This document shows, piece by piece, positions 42,885-52,099 of a stretch of DNA of 53,251 bases. Below the pieces are notes generated by a model that was not told where the DNA came from, ran no database searches, and saw nothing but the letters and a program-made list of their open reading frames with translations. The stretch's first letter is position 1, and every line of letters starts with the position of its first letter. A program made the translations under genes and the position numbers. The stretch is from Flavobacteriales bacterium (lineage in GTDB: Bacteria > Bacteroidota > Bacteroidia > Flavobacteriales_C > GCA-002722245), in the NCBI GenBank assembly GCA_947444925.1, contig CANFBW010000019.1, forward strand, positions 1 to 53,251, in the 5' to 3' direction.

Positions 42885-45380
42885 ATGATTGATTTTAAAG
42901 AAACAGGTTTACCCATTTGCGATGTACTGGAAACATTGCAAAACACACTTTCACAGAGCAGTACTGCCATACTCAGTGCACCTCCTGGCGCTGGAAAAAG
43001 CACATTAGTACCTTTGGCTTTATTGAATGCACCTTGGCTTAAACAGCAAAAAATAATCATGTTAGAGCCGCGGCGATTGGCCGCCAAAACAGTAGCTACG
43101 CGCATGGCTCAGTTGCTCAACGAAAATGTTGGCGAAACAGTAGGCTACCGCATTCGTTTTGAATCGCGCGTGACATCAAAAACAAAGATAGAAGTTGTCA
43201 CCGAAGGCATCCTAACGCGCATGCTGCAAAGCGACAATTCATTGGAAGGCATTGGCATTGTCATCTTTGACGAATTTCACGAACGCAGCATTTATGCTGA
43301 CGTGGCCTTGGCCTTGTGTCGCGAAGCACAACAAATTTTACGCGACGATCTGCGCATTCTTGTCATGTCAGCAACACTAAATTTAGAAGTATTACAAAAC
43401 CTTTTGCAGGCTCCTGTTATTGAAAGCCTAGGTAAGCAATATGCCGTCGACCTCATTTACAGCCAACAAAATGACCAGAATCCTTGGCTCATTGGAGAGA
43501 GTGCCGCACATATGGTGATTCGCGCACTTGAAGAACAAAAAGGAGACATTCTGGTTTTTCTTCCTGGTGAGGCAGAGATTAGAAAATGCGAAGAAATATT
43601 GTTGCGCAGCAGCAGCAGTGCGGAGATCCATCCCTTATATGGCACTTTGCCACCGCAACAGCAAATGGCAGCGATTATGCCCTCCAAAAATGGCAACAGA
43701 AAAGTAGTCATCGCAACGTCGATTGCCGAAACAAGTTTGACCATTGAAGGCATCACTGTGGTGGTGGATTCAGGTTTTGGACGCGTGCAAAAATTTGACA
43801 CACGTACAGGCTTGTCTAAACTTGAAACTATATTTATTTCGAAAGACAGTGCTGATCAACGCGCAGGCAGGGCTGGACGCTTGTCTCCCGGTGTGTGCTA
43901 CCGCATGTGGTCAAAACCCATGCACGCTAAACTTGCCGAACACCGCACGCCAGAAATATTAGAAGCCGATTTAGCTTCCTTCGTTTTAGACATGGCGCAA
44001 TGGGGCGTGCAGGATGTAAATACGCTGACCTGGCTAAATCCACCACCAGCGCACAATGTGAAAACGGCACGTGAACTGTTGGAAGAATTGAATGCTATCG
44101 AAGAAGGTCGAATCACCGAGCACGGAAAAAAAATGCACGCACTCCCCTGTCACCCTCGCGTAGCACACATGATGTTAAAAGCCCACGAACAAAAAAAAGT
44201 GCATCTCGCCGCTGACATAGCCGCCTTGCTTGAAGAACGCGATCCCTTGGGAAAAGAAACAGGCATCGACATTAACTTGCGAATTGAAGCACTGCGTCGA
44301 CAAAGAGCGCAGCGATCAGTAGGCAAAAAATTTGCACGCATTGTGAAAATAGCTGAACACTACCGACAAATGTTCGACGAAGTTGAAAACAACAATCCTG
44401 CTGATCCATGCGAAACCGGAGTGCTTTTGGTGCACGCCTATCCCGAGCGCATCGCTTGCGCTCGCCCTGGAAACAACGCACAGTTTCAATTGTCGGGAGG
44501 CAATTTAGCGCAAGCTTCCCATCACGACGATCTCGCGCATGAAGCTTGGCTTGCCATCGCCCATCTTGATGCGCGCGACGGCATGGGTAAAATATTTATG
44601 GCATCGTCGCTCAACCCTAAAGATTTGATGCCTCTATTGAAAGAAAAAGAGAAAATGCATTGGGACTTAAAGAAAGGCGCTCTGACTGCTCTTCGCGAAA
44701 TGCGACTGGGAAGCATCGTACTCAAATCAACCGCAATTCAAAAACCTGACACCATAAAAGTGCAAGAAATAATTTGTGAGGTTTTAAAAAAAGAAGGCTC
44801 CCACTTGCTCGACTGGAATGACAAAGTATCGCAGTTTCAAAATAGAATTCTCTCGCTAAAAAAATGGAATCCTCAACAAGATTGGCCAAATGTTTCAACC
44901 GAACTTTTGTTGCAACAAACTGAACAATGGCTGCAACCCTATTTACTACAAATAAAATCAAACGAGGATTTAAAAAAACTTGACCTACACGAAATTTTGT
45001 ACAACTTTTTAGACTACACGCAACAGCAAGAACTCAATAAATTGGCACCATCAACGATAGAAGTACCGAGCGGATCGAACATCAAAATTGAGTATTTCGC
45101 CAACGGTTCAGCACCTGTAATTGCGGTGCGCATACAAGAAGTTTTCGGACTGGAAGACACCCCAAATGTGAATCAAAACAAAATCAGTGTGCTCATGCAT
45201 TTGCTGTCGCCGGCCTACAAACCCGCGCAAATCACCGGCGACTTAAAAAGCTTTTGGCAAAATACCTATTTCGAAGTGCGCAAAGAATTAAAACCACGTT
45301 ATCCAAAGCACGCCTGGCCCGACGATCCATGGAATCATCCTGCGATTAGAGGAACTAAAAGACAAAATGGATTGAAGTGA
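42885..45380 (+). CDS. hrpB: ATP-dependent helicase HrpB
   Basis: The 831-residue DEAH-type helicase has Walker A APPGAGKST (32-40), the Walker B variant DEFHERS, SATLN, the helicase C block with STSIAETSLTIEG-like residues and QRAGRAGR, the HA2 domain, and the C-terminal HrpB domain ending with YPKHAWPDDPWNHPA, the family's characteristic tail. The cellular role of HrpB is not well defined, though related proteins act on RNA. A -7 promoter element lies immediately before the start. It converges on a membrane-protein gene. Confidence 0.95.
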   Translation: MIDFKETGLPICDVLETLQNTLSQSSTAILSAPPGAGKSTLVPLALLNAPWLKQQKIIMLEPRRLAAKTVATRMAQLLNENVGETVGYRIRFESRVTSKTKIEVVTEGILTRMLQSDNSLEGIGIVIFDEFHERSIYADVALALCREAQQILRDDLRILVMSATLNLEVLQNLLQAPVIESLGKQYAVDLIYSQQNDQNPWLIGESAAHMVIRALEEQKGDILVFLPGEAEIRKCEEILLRSSSSAEIHPLYGTLPPQQQMAAIMPSKNGNRKVVIATSIAETSLTIEGITVVVDSGFGRVQKFDTRTGLSKLETIFISKDSADQRAGRAGRLSPGVCYRMWSKPMHAKLAEHRTPEILEADLASFVLDMAQWGVQDVNTLTWLNPPPAHNVKTARELLEELNAIEEGRITEHGKKMHALPCHPRVAHMMLKAHEQKKVHLAADIAALLEERDPLGKETGIDINLRIEALRRQRAQRSVGKKFARIVKIAEHYRQMFDEVENNNPADPCETGVLLVHAYPERIACARPGNNAQFQLSGGNLAQASHHDDLAHEAWLAIAHLDARDGMGKIFMASSLNPKDLMPLLKEKEKMHWDLKKGALTALREMRLGSIVLKSTAIQKPDTIKVQEIICEVLKKEGSHLLDWNDKVSQFQNRILSLKKWNPQQDWPNVSTELLLQQTEQWLQPYLLQIKSNEDLKKLDLHEILYNFLDYTQQQELNKLAPSTIEVPSGSNIKIEYFANGSAPVIAVRIQEVFGLEDTPNVNQNKISVLMHLLSPAYKPAQITGDLKSFWQNTYFEVRKELKPRYPKHAWPDDPWNHPAIRGTKRQNGLK

Positions 45381-45415
45381 AAATTGTGCCTTATAAAAAC
45401 AGTTGGTACATGCAC

Positions 45416-45447
45416 AAAAAAAGACAGTAGTACAACAACTACTGTCT
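45416..45447 (-). terminator. Intrinsic terminator of the membrane-protein gene at 45.5 kb
   Basis: A perfect 10-bp stem (45422-45431 with 45438-45447) with a 6-nt loop is followed on the minus strand by seven T. It may also stop hrpB transcripts from the other side. Confidence 0.85.
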
Positions 45448-45478
45448 CTTGAATATTGAGATTATTTATTTGCACCGA

Positions 45479-45961
45479 TTAATGCATCAAAGAAAATTTA
45501 AACCCTTCGTAACCAGCAATACCGTATAACAGAATGTCAATGACACTGAAATTTTCTTTCATCGCTTCAAATACGGTTGAAAAAGAAAACGAATTAAAAG
45601 CTTCAATATAACCCATATTTAATTCACCCGCGGTAAAGCCAATAATGGTCATGTAATTACCGAGAACACAACCCAACAAAGCCATAACAGCACCCACTAC
45701 TCCAAACACAATTGTATTTCCTCTGCCAGTAAAGTGATTTACTTTTCCAACCAAGAACCCCAACCCAATAGCCATATAGCCAATTTGATATCCCGACGCC
45801 ACTGTAATCGCGGCCCAAATTAAGGCACACACAATTGCTGTTAACAACGAGCAAATAATGCCCAAAACCAAATTTTGATTTGCCCCCACCTCTGCGAAAG
45901 AATCGTTAAATGTTTCCTCATTAGTAGCTGCAACGCTTTCAATACTTTCGTTTTCTTCCAT
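45479..45961 (-). CDS. Integral membrane protein, hypothetical
   Basis: The 160-residue protein has an acidic N-terminal tail (about 1-28) and three to four membrane helices (about 30-50, 57-72, 82-104, 140-155). Related short proteins occur in many Bacteroidota without known function. It has its own terminator and lies 70 bp past the GyrI-like gene on the same strand. No motif suggests a role. Confidence 0.65.
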   Translation of the reverse strand: MEENESIESVAATNEETFNDSFAEVGANQNLVLGIICSLLTAIVCALIWAAITVASGYQIGYMAIGLGFLVGKVNHFTGRGNTIVFGVVGAVMALLGCVLGNYMTIIGFTAGELNMGYIEAFNSFSFSTVFEAMKENFSVIDILLYGIAGYEGFKFSLMH

Positions 45962-46031
45962 TATTTTTTTTTAACAATGATACATATTAATACTCAAAAA
46001 CATCATCCTGAATTTTGACAAAAAAGCAACA

Positions 46032-46508
46032 TTAAAATTTCAATCGAATTGGAATCCACGCTTCCTCCTCAGAGTCTGGCGACAAAGGATGGTACTTTTC
46101 GCCCATGATTTGAAAATGAGGCCTATCGTCTAAAATGTAAGGAGATTGAGACAACCAATTTTGATAGAAATCCACTAAAGTTTTTAAGGCTTCTGTATGA
46201 ATTCCTTGCAGTAAAATCACAGCATAAAGTCCTTCTGGAATAGTGAATTTTTCCATTTCAGGAGGAAGCGTAGCAGCATCATTCACTTCAACAGCAGCCC
46301 ATTTATCAAAGTAGACATCAACATTAGAATTTAAAGCCCCCTCGTAAACCTGCAGACACCAAATAGTAGCATTCAACTTTCCTTCAATTAATCCAAGATG
46401 CGGTTTGAAACCGCGAAACAAGGCAACTGTTCTATCGTCGCTTCTAGACATGCGCATTCGTTTTCCAACGAGTTTCTTTTGCGGCAAATTTTCAATCTGT
46501 ACTTCCAT
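46032..46508 (-). CDS. GyrI-like (effector-binding domain) protein
   Basis: The 158-residue protein is a stand-alone GyrI-like/SOUL-type domain: VQIENLPQKKLVGKRMRMS, the central WAAVEV strand, IPEGLYAVILLQG, and the closing block HFQIMGEKYHPLSPDSEEEA with IPI near the end. Such domains bind small hydrophobic ligands and in AraC/MerR regulators sense drugs; alone they may bind or hydrolyse toxins. Its start overlaps the stop of the alpha/beta hydrolase by one base (TAATG), so the two are coupled. Confidence 0.8.
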   Translation of the reverse strand: MEVQIENLPQKKLVGKRMRMSRSDDRTVALFRGFKPHLGLIEGKLNATIWCLQVYEGALNSNVDVYFDKWAAVEVNDAATLPPEMEKFTIPEGLYAVILLQGIHTEALKTLVDFYQNWLSQSPYILDDRPHFQIMGEKYHPLSPDSEEEAWIPIRLKF

Positions 46509-47329
46509 TATTTGTTCTCAAGTAAACCAATTCTTCTCACTTCCTGAAGCAACAGCGGAAAAGCAGGCTCAGTCATTTGGTGCCCATAACCTTTCAGCTC
46601 AATTAACTTAGTTTCGCTGTGGCCAACAACTTTCATCATGCGCATCAAATAGGCATTTTCTTCGTAGCGGCCCAACATTTCCATTTCCCTATCACCTGTA
46701 ATCAAAAGCATGGGCGGCGCATCGGCACGAATATGAAACAGAGGTGCAAGCGCATCAATAAAGGGCTGTGTTTCCGGCAAACCTTTTTCTTTTCGGACTT
46801 CAAAATGTGTAATCACTTGTGCGCTGAGCGGAATTAAACCTGCAATACGATTCGCGTCAACCCCTTCCGCTTTCAACCATTTTTTATCCAATCCAACCAT
46901 AGCCGTCAAGTAAGCACCGGCCGAATGTCCGGATACAAATATCTTTGTGGTGTCACCACCCAACTGCGCAATATTTTTAAAAACCCAAGCTATTGCAGCA
47001 GCAGCATCTTCAATATATTTTGGTGCGGAAACATTTGGCACCAAACGATAACCAACACCAACAACACAAAAACCTTGATTTTTTAATGCTTCAGGGATCT
47101 CTTTATTCCCGCTGGTCAATCCACCGCCGTGAAACCAAACAATGGTTGTGAAATTCCTTTCGTTTGTTGGATAATACAAATCCAAATTACAGAGCTCACG
47201 AATATATGCATCACTTTTATTTAGTGAATCACCATAGTACAATACATTGCGTTTGGTAATGTAATTGACGTTTTGTGCGAAAGACAGCACGCAAGCAAAA
47301 ATGAGCAGCAATAATAAATATTTTTTCAT
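46508..47329 (-). CDS. Secreted alpha/beta hydrolase (esterase/lipase type)
   Basis: The 273-residue protein has a signal peptide (about 1-18) and an alpha/beta hydrolase fold of the HGGG class: oxyanion motif WFHGGGLTSG, nucleophile elbow VSGHSAGAYLT, an Asp in LLITGDREM, and the catalytic His in GYGHQM. It is probably a periplasmic carboxylesterase. BD-FAE-type feruloyl esterases share this layout, but the substrate is not determined. It is translationally coupled to the GyrI-like gene. Confidence 0.85.
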   Translation of the reverse strand: MKKYLLLLLIFACVLSFAQNVNYITKRNVLYYGDSLNKSDAYIRELCNLDLYYPTNERNFTTIVWFHGGGLTSGNKEIPEALKNQGFCVVGVGYRLVPNVSAPKYIEDAAAAIAWVFKNIAQLGGDTTKIFVSGHSAGAYLTAMVGLDKKWLKAEGVDANRIAGLIPLSAQVITHFEVRKEKGLPETQPFIDALAPLFHIRADAPPMLLITGDREMEMLGRYEENAYLMRMMKVVGHSETKLIELKGYGHQMTEPAFPLLLQEVRRIGLLENK

Positions 47330-47705
47330 GTACAGAATTTCGACAAAGATGCCGAAGTGCTATGACATAGCCAATATTTTGTGCCAATACCTGTAACAAT
47401 AAAACAGTGAATTCTATATAACTCCGTATTTTTAAAAACAAGAATTTCTCATTGATTTCATTGAAACTTCCGCATAGAATAACAGTTGTCCTCCATTCAA
47501 AAAATGAATTAGGAAATTATACTACCATTTATTTGAGCTGCGGTCAAATTTAAAAAACCATCAACTTTAGACATGAGGATTCTGTTAAAACACAGTATCA
47601 AATCAAAGCACAACCGTCCACTACTAGAAGTAAAAAGCCGTTATAACATCGATTATAATGAACAAACAAATGAATTCACTTACAGCTTCAAAGTGCCAAT
47701 CACCT
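47330..47705. other. Intergenic stretch without a supported gene
   Basis: This 376-bp AT-rich stretch lies upstream of the alpha/beta hydrolase and downstream of the DsbA-family gene, both on the minus strand. A plus-strand frame from 47573 reads 43 codons before entering dsbA in antisense; it has no recognisable family. I see no RNA gene, clear promoter or terminator. Confidence 0.5.
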
Positions 47706-48350
47706 CTAACTCACCTTCCACTCTTCAAAAGACTGTTGCAGTGTTTTTAAAAAGACTGAACTCTCTTGTGCCCCAGAAGCAGCATACTTCCTGTCGAAAA
47801 CAAAAAACGGAACCCCTCGCACTCCTATATCCTGCGCTTCTTGAATGTCAGCTTTCACCGCCTTCGCAAAATGTCCATTGAGCAATGCATCACTCAACTC
47901 TTCAGCAAACAATCCTATTTCTGTTCCTAAAGCGATAAGAGTGGGAATGTCATCAATATTTTTTCCATTGGTGAAATAGGATTCAAACAACAGTTCCTCC
48001 GCTTCGTTTTGCTTGCCATTTTGTTTAGCAAAATGAGCAAAACGATGGGCATTAAATGAATTGGCCAAAATCGATTGCGCGAAATTAAATTGCAATCCTA
48101 CCTTTCTTGCTAAATCAGTTACCTGCGCATTCATGCGCTGTGCTTCAGCCAAAGAAATGCCTTTGTGCGTGGCCAAGTACGCATTAATATTGGCACTTGT
48201 ATCCGTTTTCATATCGGGAGACAATTGAAAACTCTTCCATTCCACTTCTACTTGATCGCTATTCTCAAATTGCGCCAAGGCCTGCTCAAACTTGCGCTTA
48301 CCTATATAACAAAAGGGACACATCACGTCGCTCCATATTTCCACTTTCAT
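47706..48350 (-). CDS. DsbA-family (FrnE-like) oxidoreductase
   Basis: I start at the ATG at 48350, which gives 214 residues and the family opening MKVEIWSDVMCPFCYIGK with the redox pair Cys11/Cys14; six further in-frame residues upstream are optional. The helical insertion and the closing block GVRGVPFFVFDRKYAASGAQ (cis-Pro loop) match FrnE/HCCA-isomerase-like DsbA members. There is no signal peptide, so it acts in the cytoplasm. The gene is divergent from the ABC-F gene. Confidence 0.9.
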   Translation of the reverse strand: MKVEIWSDVMCPFCYIGKRKFEQALAQFENSDQVEVEWKSFQLSPDMKTDTSANINAYLATHKGISLAEAQRMNAQVTDLARKVGLQFNFAQSILANSFNAHRFAHFAKQNGKQNEAEELLFESYFTNGKNIDDIPTLIALGTEIGLFAEELSDALLNGHFAKAVKADIQEAQDIGVRGVPFFVFDRKYAASGAQESSVFLKTLQQSFEEWKVS

Positions 48351-48437
48351 TTTCACTGCACTTTCCATCGCTTTTTTTTGTTTAAAAGGTAATAATTTTA
48401 AATTTAGCTTCCATTACCGCTCTTAGCAAACTCTGCT

Positions 48438-48445
48438 TATCTTTG
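48438..48445 (+). promoter_or_regulatory. Candidate -7 element of the ABC-F gene
   Basis: TATCTTTG is an exact match to TAnnTTTG, ending 19 bp before the ATG at 48465, so the leader would be about 14 nt. No clear -33 TTG is seen. Confidence 0.4.
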
Positions 48446-48464
48446 CCGCTTAAAATTAGTATAG

Positions 48465-50099
48465 ATGATTTCGATAGATGCACTTTCCGTTCAGTTTTCC
48501 GGTACAACGCTCTTTAGCGGCGTTTCCTTTGTGATCAATGAAAACGACAAAATAGCTTTGATGGGAAAAAATGGAGCTGGCAAGTCAACACTCTTGAAAA
48601 TCATCGCCGGCGCATACAAACCCACCAGCGGATCTGTTTCGGCACCTAAAGAATTTGTTGTCGCGTACCTGCCGCAACACTTGCTTACCGAAGACCATTG
48701 CACTGTTTTTGAAGAAACATCAAAGGCTTTTGCAAGTATTTTCGCCATGAAAAACGAAATTGACGCACTCAACAAAGAACTTGAAACGCGCACCGATTAC
48801 GAGTCTGATGAGTATTCAAAAATCATTCAGGACGTAACCGATCTAAGTGAAAAATTTTATTCGATTGAAGAAGTAAACTACGAAGCCGAAGTTGAAAAAG
48901 TACTGAAAGGCCTCGGTTTTTTGCGCGAAGATTTCAATCGTCCCAGCTCTGAATTCAGCGGCGGATGGCGAATGCGCATTGAACTTGCGAAAATTTTATT
49001 GGTAAAACCCGACTTGATTTTACTCGATGAGCCTACCAACCATATGGACATCGAATCAATACAATGGCTCGAAGATTTCCTCATCAATAGCGCCAAAGCA
49101 GTGGTGGTTATTTCGCATGACAAGGCCTTTGTTGACAATATCACCAACCGAACGATTGAAGTTACGATGGGGCGAATTTACGACTACAAAGTGAATTACA
49201 CCCGTTACCTCGAACTGCGCAAAGAACGTCGCGAACAACAACAAAAACAATACGAAGAACAACAGCGCGTAATTGCCGATATTCAACAGTTTATCGACCG
49301 ATTCAAAGGCACTTACTCTAAAACACTGCAAGTGCAATCGCGGGTGAAAACCTTAGAGAAAATTGAATTGATAGAGGTGGACGAAGTTGATTCGTCGGCA
49401 CTGCGACTCACCTTTCCCCCATCACTGCGCTCAGGAAACTACCCTTTAATTGTGACCGAATTGTCAAAAAAATACGGCAACCACGTAGTTTTCAATGACG
49501 CCTCGCTCACCATTGAGCGCGGTCAAAAAGTGGCTTTCGTCGGAAGAAATGGCGAAGGTAAATCTACTTTGGTAAAAGCCATTTTGGGTGAAATTGAATT
49601 CGACGGAAAACTCGAATTGGGCCACAATGCACAAGTAGGCTACTTCGCACAAAATCAGGCTTCACTGCTCGATGAAACATTAAGCGTTTACGAAACCATT
49701 GACCGCATTGCAGTGGGTGACATTCGCAGCAAAATCAAAGATATGCTTGGTGCTTTTATGTTTAGCGGCGATGACATTCACAAAAAAGTAAAGTCCTTAT
49801 CGGGCGGAGAAAAAACGCGACTTGCACTTATGAAACTCTTGCTTGAACCCGTCAACTTTTTAATTCTTGATGAGCCTACAAACCACCTTGACATGAAAAC
49901 CAAAGACATTATCAAAGATGCGCTGAAGGAGTTTGATGGCACGCTGGTATTGGTATCGCACGACCGCGATTTTTTAGATGGACTTGTCACCAAGGTTTAC
50001 GAATTCGGCAACAAGCGCGTAAAGGAACACTTTGAAGACATCAATGGATTTTTGGCACGTAAGAAAATGGAAAACCTGCGTGACATCGAAAAAAAATAG
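48465..50099 (+). CDS. ABC-F family ribosome-associated ATPase
   Basis: The 544-residue cytoplasmic protein has two ABC ATPase domains without membrane segments: Walker A GKNGAGKST (34-42), signature FSGGWRMR and LDEPTNHMDIE in the first; GRNGEGKST, LSGGEKTRL and LDEPTNHLDM in the second. A charged linker with many Arg, Glu and Gln lies between them (about 240-310). ABC-F proteins bind the ribosomal E site and aid translation; some give antibiotic resistance. Its closeness to housekeeping types suggests an EttA/YbiT/Uup-like role, not a resistance one, but this is inference. Confidence 0.93.
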   Translation: MISIDALSVQFSGTTLFSGVSFVINENDKIALMGKNGAGKSTLLKIIAGAYKPTSGSVSAPKEFVVAYLPQHLLTEDHCTVFEETSKAFASIFAMKNEIDALNKELETRTDYESDEYSKIIQDVTDLSEKFYSIEEVNYEAEVEKVLKGLGFLREDFNRPSSEFSGGWRMRIELAKILLVKPDLILLDEPTNHMDIESIQWLEDFLINSAKAVVVISHDKAFVDNITNRTIEVTMGRIYDYKVNYTRYLELRKERREQQQKQYEEQQRVIADIQQFIDRFKGTYSKTLQVQSRVKTLEKIELIEVDEVDSSALRLTFPPSLRSGNYPLIVTELSKKYGNHVVFNDASLTIERGQKVAFVGRNGEGKSTLVKAILGEIEFDGKLELGHNAQVGYFAQNQASLLDETLSVYETIDRIAVGDIRSKIKDMLGAFMFSGDDIHKKVKSLSGGEKTRLALMKLLLEPVNFLILDEPTNHLDMKTKDIIKDALKEFDGTLVLVSHDRDFLDGLVTKVYEFGNKRVKEHFEDINGFLARKKMENLRDIEKK

Positions 50100-50163
50100 C
50101 CGAAAGATTTGTCTACATTCATCGGCGCTTTGCGCTCCGTAACTTTTAAATAAATACATCCGC

Positions 50164-51264
50164 ATGAAATGGTTGAAGTTAATCCTTAAGGTCATCGTTG
50201 TTGTTTTCGCCTTGGTGGGCTTATTTTTCACAGGCACCTACCTCGCGATGCAAATGAAACTCACCAATGACGGCGGACATGTAGATGGCAATGACCGCTA
50301 TTTTCACGAAATCAAAGACAAGTACAACCAGTCGTTTAAAACCGACACTTCAAAATTCCAAATGAAAAATTTTGAAGCATTGCAACGCATTTTGATCCTT
50401 AATAAATACTGTCCGAAAAATGCCGAAATGATTTTGAAAGTTTACCAAATCGGCAACAACGATGTGTCAGTGTTGCGCATGCTCGATGCAGCCGACATGT
50501 ATATGCAAGGCAATGCTGAGTATAGTGCTGAATTGAACCAATTCAAGACAAAGCAAACGGGACCTCAACCCGCTTACATCAATGGCAGTGTTTTTGATTG
50601 GATGAATATCTCTGAATGGTCAGATTTTAAAATTGCCGTGGTAAAAGACAAAATACTCATCGATTCTGTAGCCCTGCTCACCGGTGTTGAACCTCGCCTA
50701 ATCGTATCGGTGCTTGTGGGAGAGCAAATCCGTTTGTTCAACTCAAAACGCGAGGCTTACAAAAAATGGATTGGTCCCCTTAAAATTCTTTCTGTTGAAA
50801 GTAAGTTCTCATTGGGTGTTACTGGTATTAAAGAATTTACCGCCAGAAGAATTGAATATTACATCAAAGACAGCACTTCTGTTTTTTACTTAGGAAAGCC
50901 CTGCGAACACTTGCTCGACTTCAGCAGCGACTCAACCGACAGTGAACGATTCAAAAGACTGACCTCTTTCAAAAGCCATTACTACTCCTATATGTACGCA
51001 GCATTGTTTATCAAACAAATGAAAGTGCAATGGGAAAAGGCAGGTTTTCCGATCACTGATCGCCCTGAAATTTTAGCTACCTTATTCAACGTTGGATACG
51101 AACAATCGATACCCAAAAGCAATCCGCGCGTAGGCGGATCAAGCATTACCATTTATGAAAAAATACATTCATTTGGCTCCATTGCGTATGAATTTTACTA
51201 CTCCGGAGAGTTGTACGACGAGTTTCCGTATAAGTCGAAAAAATTCGATTGGGATGTGGAATAA
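50164..51264 (+). CDS. Membrane-anchored protein, possibly lysozyme-like (DUF1402-like)
   Basis: The 366-residue protein has one N-terminal membrane anchor (about 7-29) and a long extracytoplasmic part. The segment VEPRLIVSVLVGEQIRLFNS has a Glu in a helix, and ILATLFNVGYEQS with PRVGGSSITI later resembles the layout of lytic-transglycosylase-like DUF1402 proteins. This is a weak pattern match; the function should be treated as unknown. Its last 11 bp overlap the start of the phosphodiester glycosidase gene. Confidence 0.6.
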   Translation: MKWLKLILKVIVVVFALVGLFFTGTYLAMQMKLTNDGGHVDGNDRYFHEIKDKYNQSFKTDTSKFQMKNFEALQRILILNKYCPKNAEMILKVYQIGNNDVSVLRMLDAADMYMQGNAEYSAELNQFKTKQTGPQPAYINGSVFDWMNISEWSDFKIAVVKDKILIDSVALLTGVEPRLIVSVLVGEQIRLFNSKREAYKKWIGPLKILSVESKFSLGVTGIKEFTARRIEYYIKDSTSVFYLGKPCEHLLDFSSDSTDSERFKRLTSFKSHYYSYMYAALFIKQMKVQWEKAGFPITDRPEILATLFNVGYEQSIPKSNPRVGGSSITIYEKIHSFGSIAYEFYYSGELYDEFPYKSKKFDWDVE

Positions 51265-52090
51265 AAAAACATTGACCTTGGCCGTAGCTGCCATTTGCTC
51301 TTTCTGCGTTTGCGCGCAAGACAGTGCACTCCTCTTGAATTGGCAGCATCTGCAAGACGGACTCGATTACTGCGAAACAAATGCACCGGAAAAATCCATT
51401 GTCAATGATTCAAAAATCAGCATTCTCAAAATCAATCCTGATCGTTTTGAATTTCGAATGCTGGCTGGCAGTGAAAATGGTGACAGCACCCGCACGGCAG
51501 CACAGTGGGCCAAGGACTTCAATATGGACGTAATCATTAATGCAGGTATGTATGACCTTGGAAAAACCTTGAGCAACAAAGCTTACATGCAAAATTACCA
51601 GCATTTCAACAACCCAAATTTCAATCCCAATTTCGGTGCAATGATTGCCTTCAACCCAAAAGATTCCTTGCTTCCGAATTTTACAATTGCGGATTTATCC
51701 TGCTATAAATGGGATTCATTAAAAACAAAATACAATTCATTTTCACAAGGCATGCGTATGCTAGATTGCAATGGAAAAGCATTGACTTGGAACAAACGCA
51801 ATCAGTCGTGCTCCATGCTGCTTGCCGCTGCCGACAATGATGGCAACATCTATTTTATTTTCAGCAGATCACCTTATACTCACAACGACATGATTTGCTT
51901 TTTGCTTGCAATGCCCATCGCATTAAAAAACGCAATCTACCTTGAAGGTGGCCCCGAAACAAGTCTTTATGTTCATGCAGCTGATACTAACATTGAAAAA
52001 GTGGGTTCGTACATCTCAGGATTGTATCCCAATGACGACAACAAAAGTTTTTGGAAATTACCGAATGTCATTGGCTTGCGACACAAGTAA
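51254..52090 (+). CDS. Phosphodiester glycosidase domain protein (NAGPA/DUF2233 family)
   Basis: The ATG at 51254 gives 278 residues with a signal peptide ending CVCAQ; an upstream in-frame ATG at 51155 would read through the previous gene and bury the signal. The body matches the NAGPA/DUF2233 fold: DVIINAGMYD, the repeated strand pattern, and IYLEGGPETSLYV with its glycine-rich loop near the end. Relatives remove GlcNAc from phosphodiesters, or act at the periplasmic cell wall. The 11-bp overlap with the previous gene implies coupled translation. It converges with the sensor gene, leaving 9 bp. Confidence 0.83.
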   Translation: MWNKKTLTLAVAAICSFCVCAQDSALLLNWQHLQDGLDYCETNAPEKSIVNDSKISILKINPDRFEFRMLAGSENGDSTRTAAQWAKDFNMDVIINAGMYDLGKTLSNKAYMQNYQHFNNPNFNPNFGAMIAFNPKDSLLPNFTIADLSCYKWDSLKTKYNSFSQGMRMLDCNGKALTWNKRNQSCSMLLAAADNDGNIYFIFSRSPYTHNDMICFLLAMPIALKNAIYLEGGPETSLYVHAADTNIEKVGSYISGLYPNDDNKSFWKLPNVIGLRHK

Positions 52091-52099
52091 GCCAGTATT

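Noticed and set aside
47573-47881. Plus-strand frame of 102 codons before the DsbA-family gene
   Set aside because: More than half of it is antisense to the DsbA-family gene. The first 43 codons look somewhat protein-like but match nothing I know.
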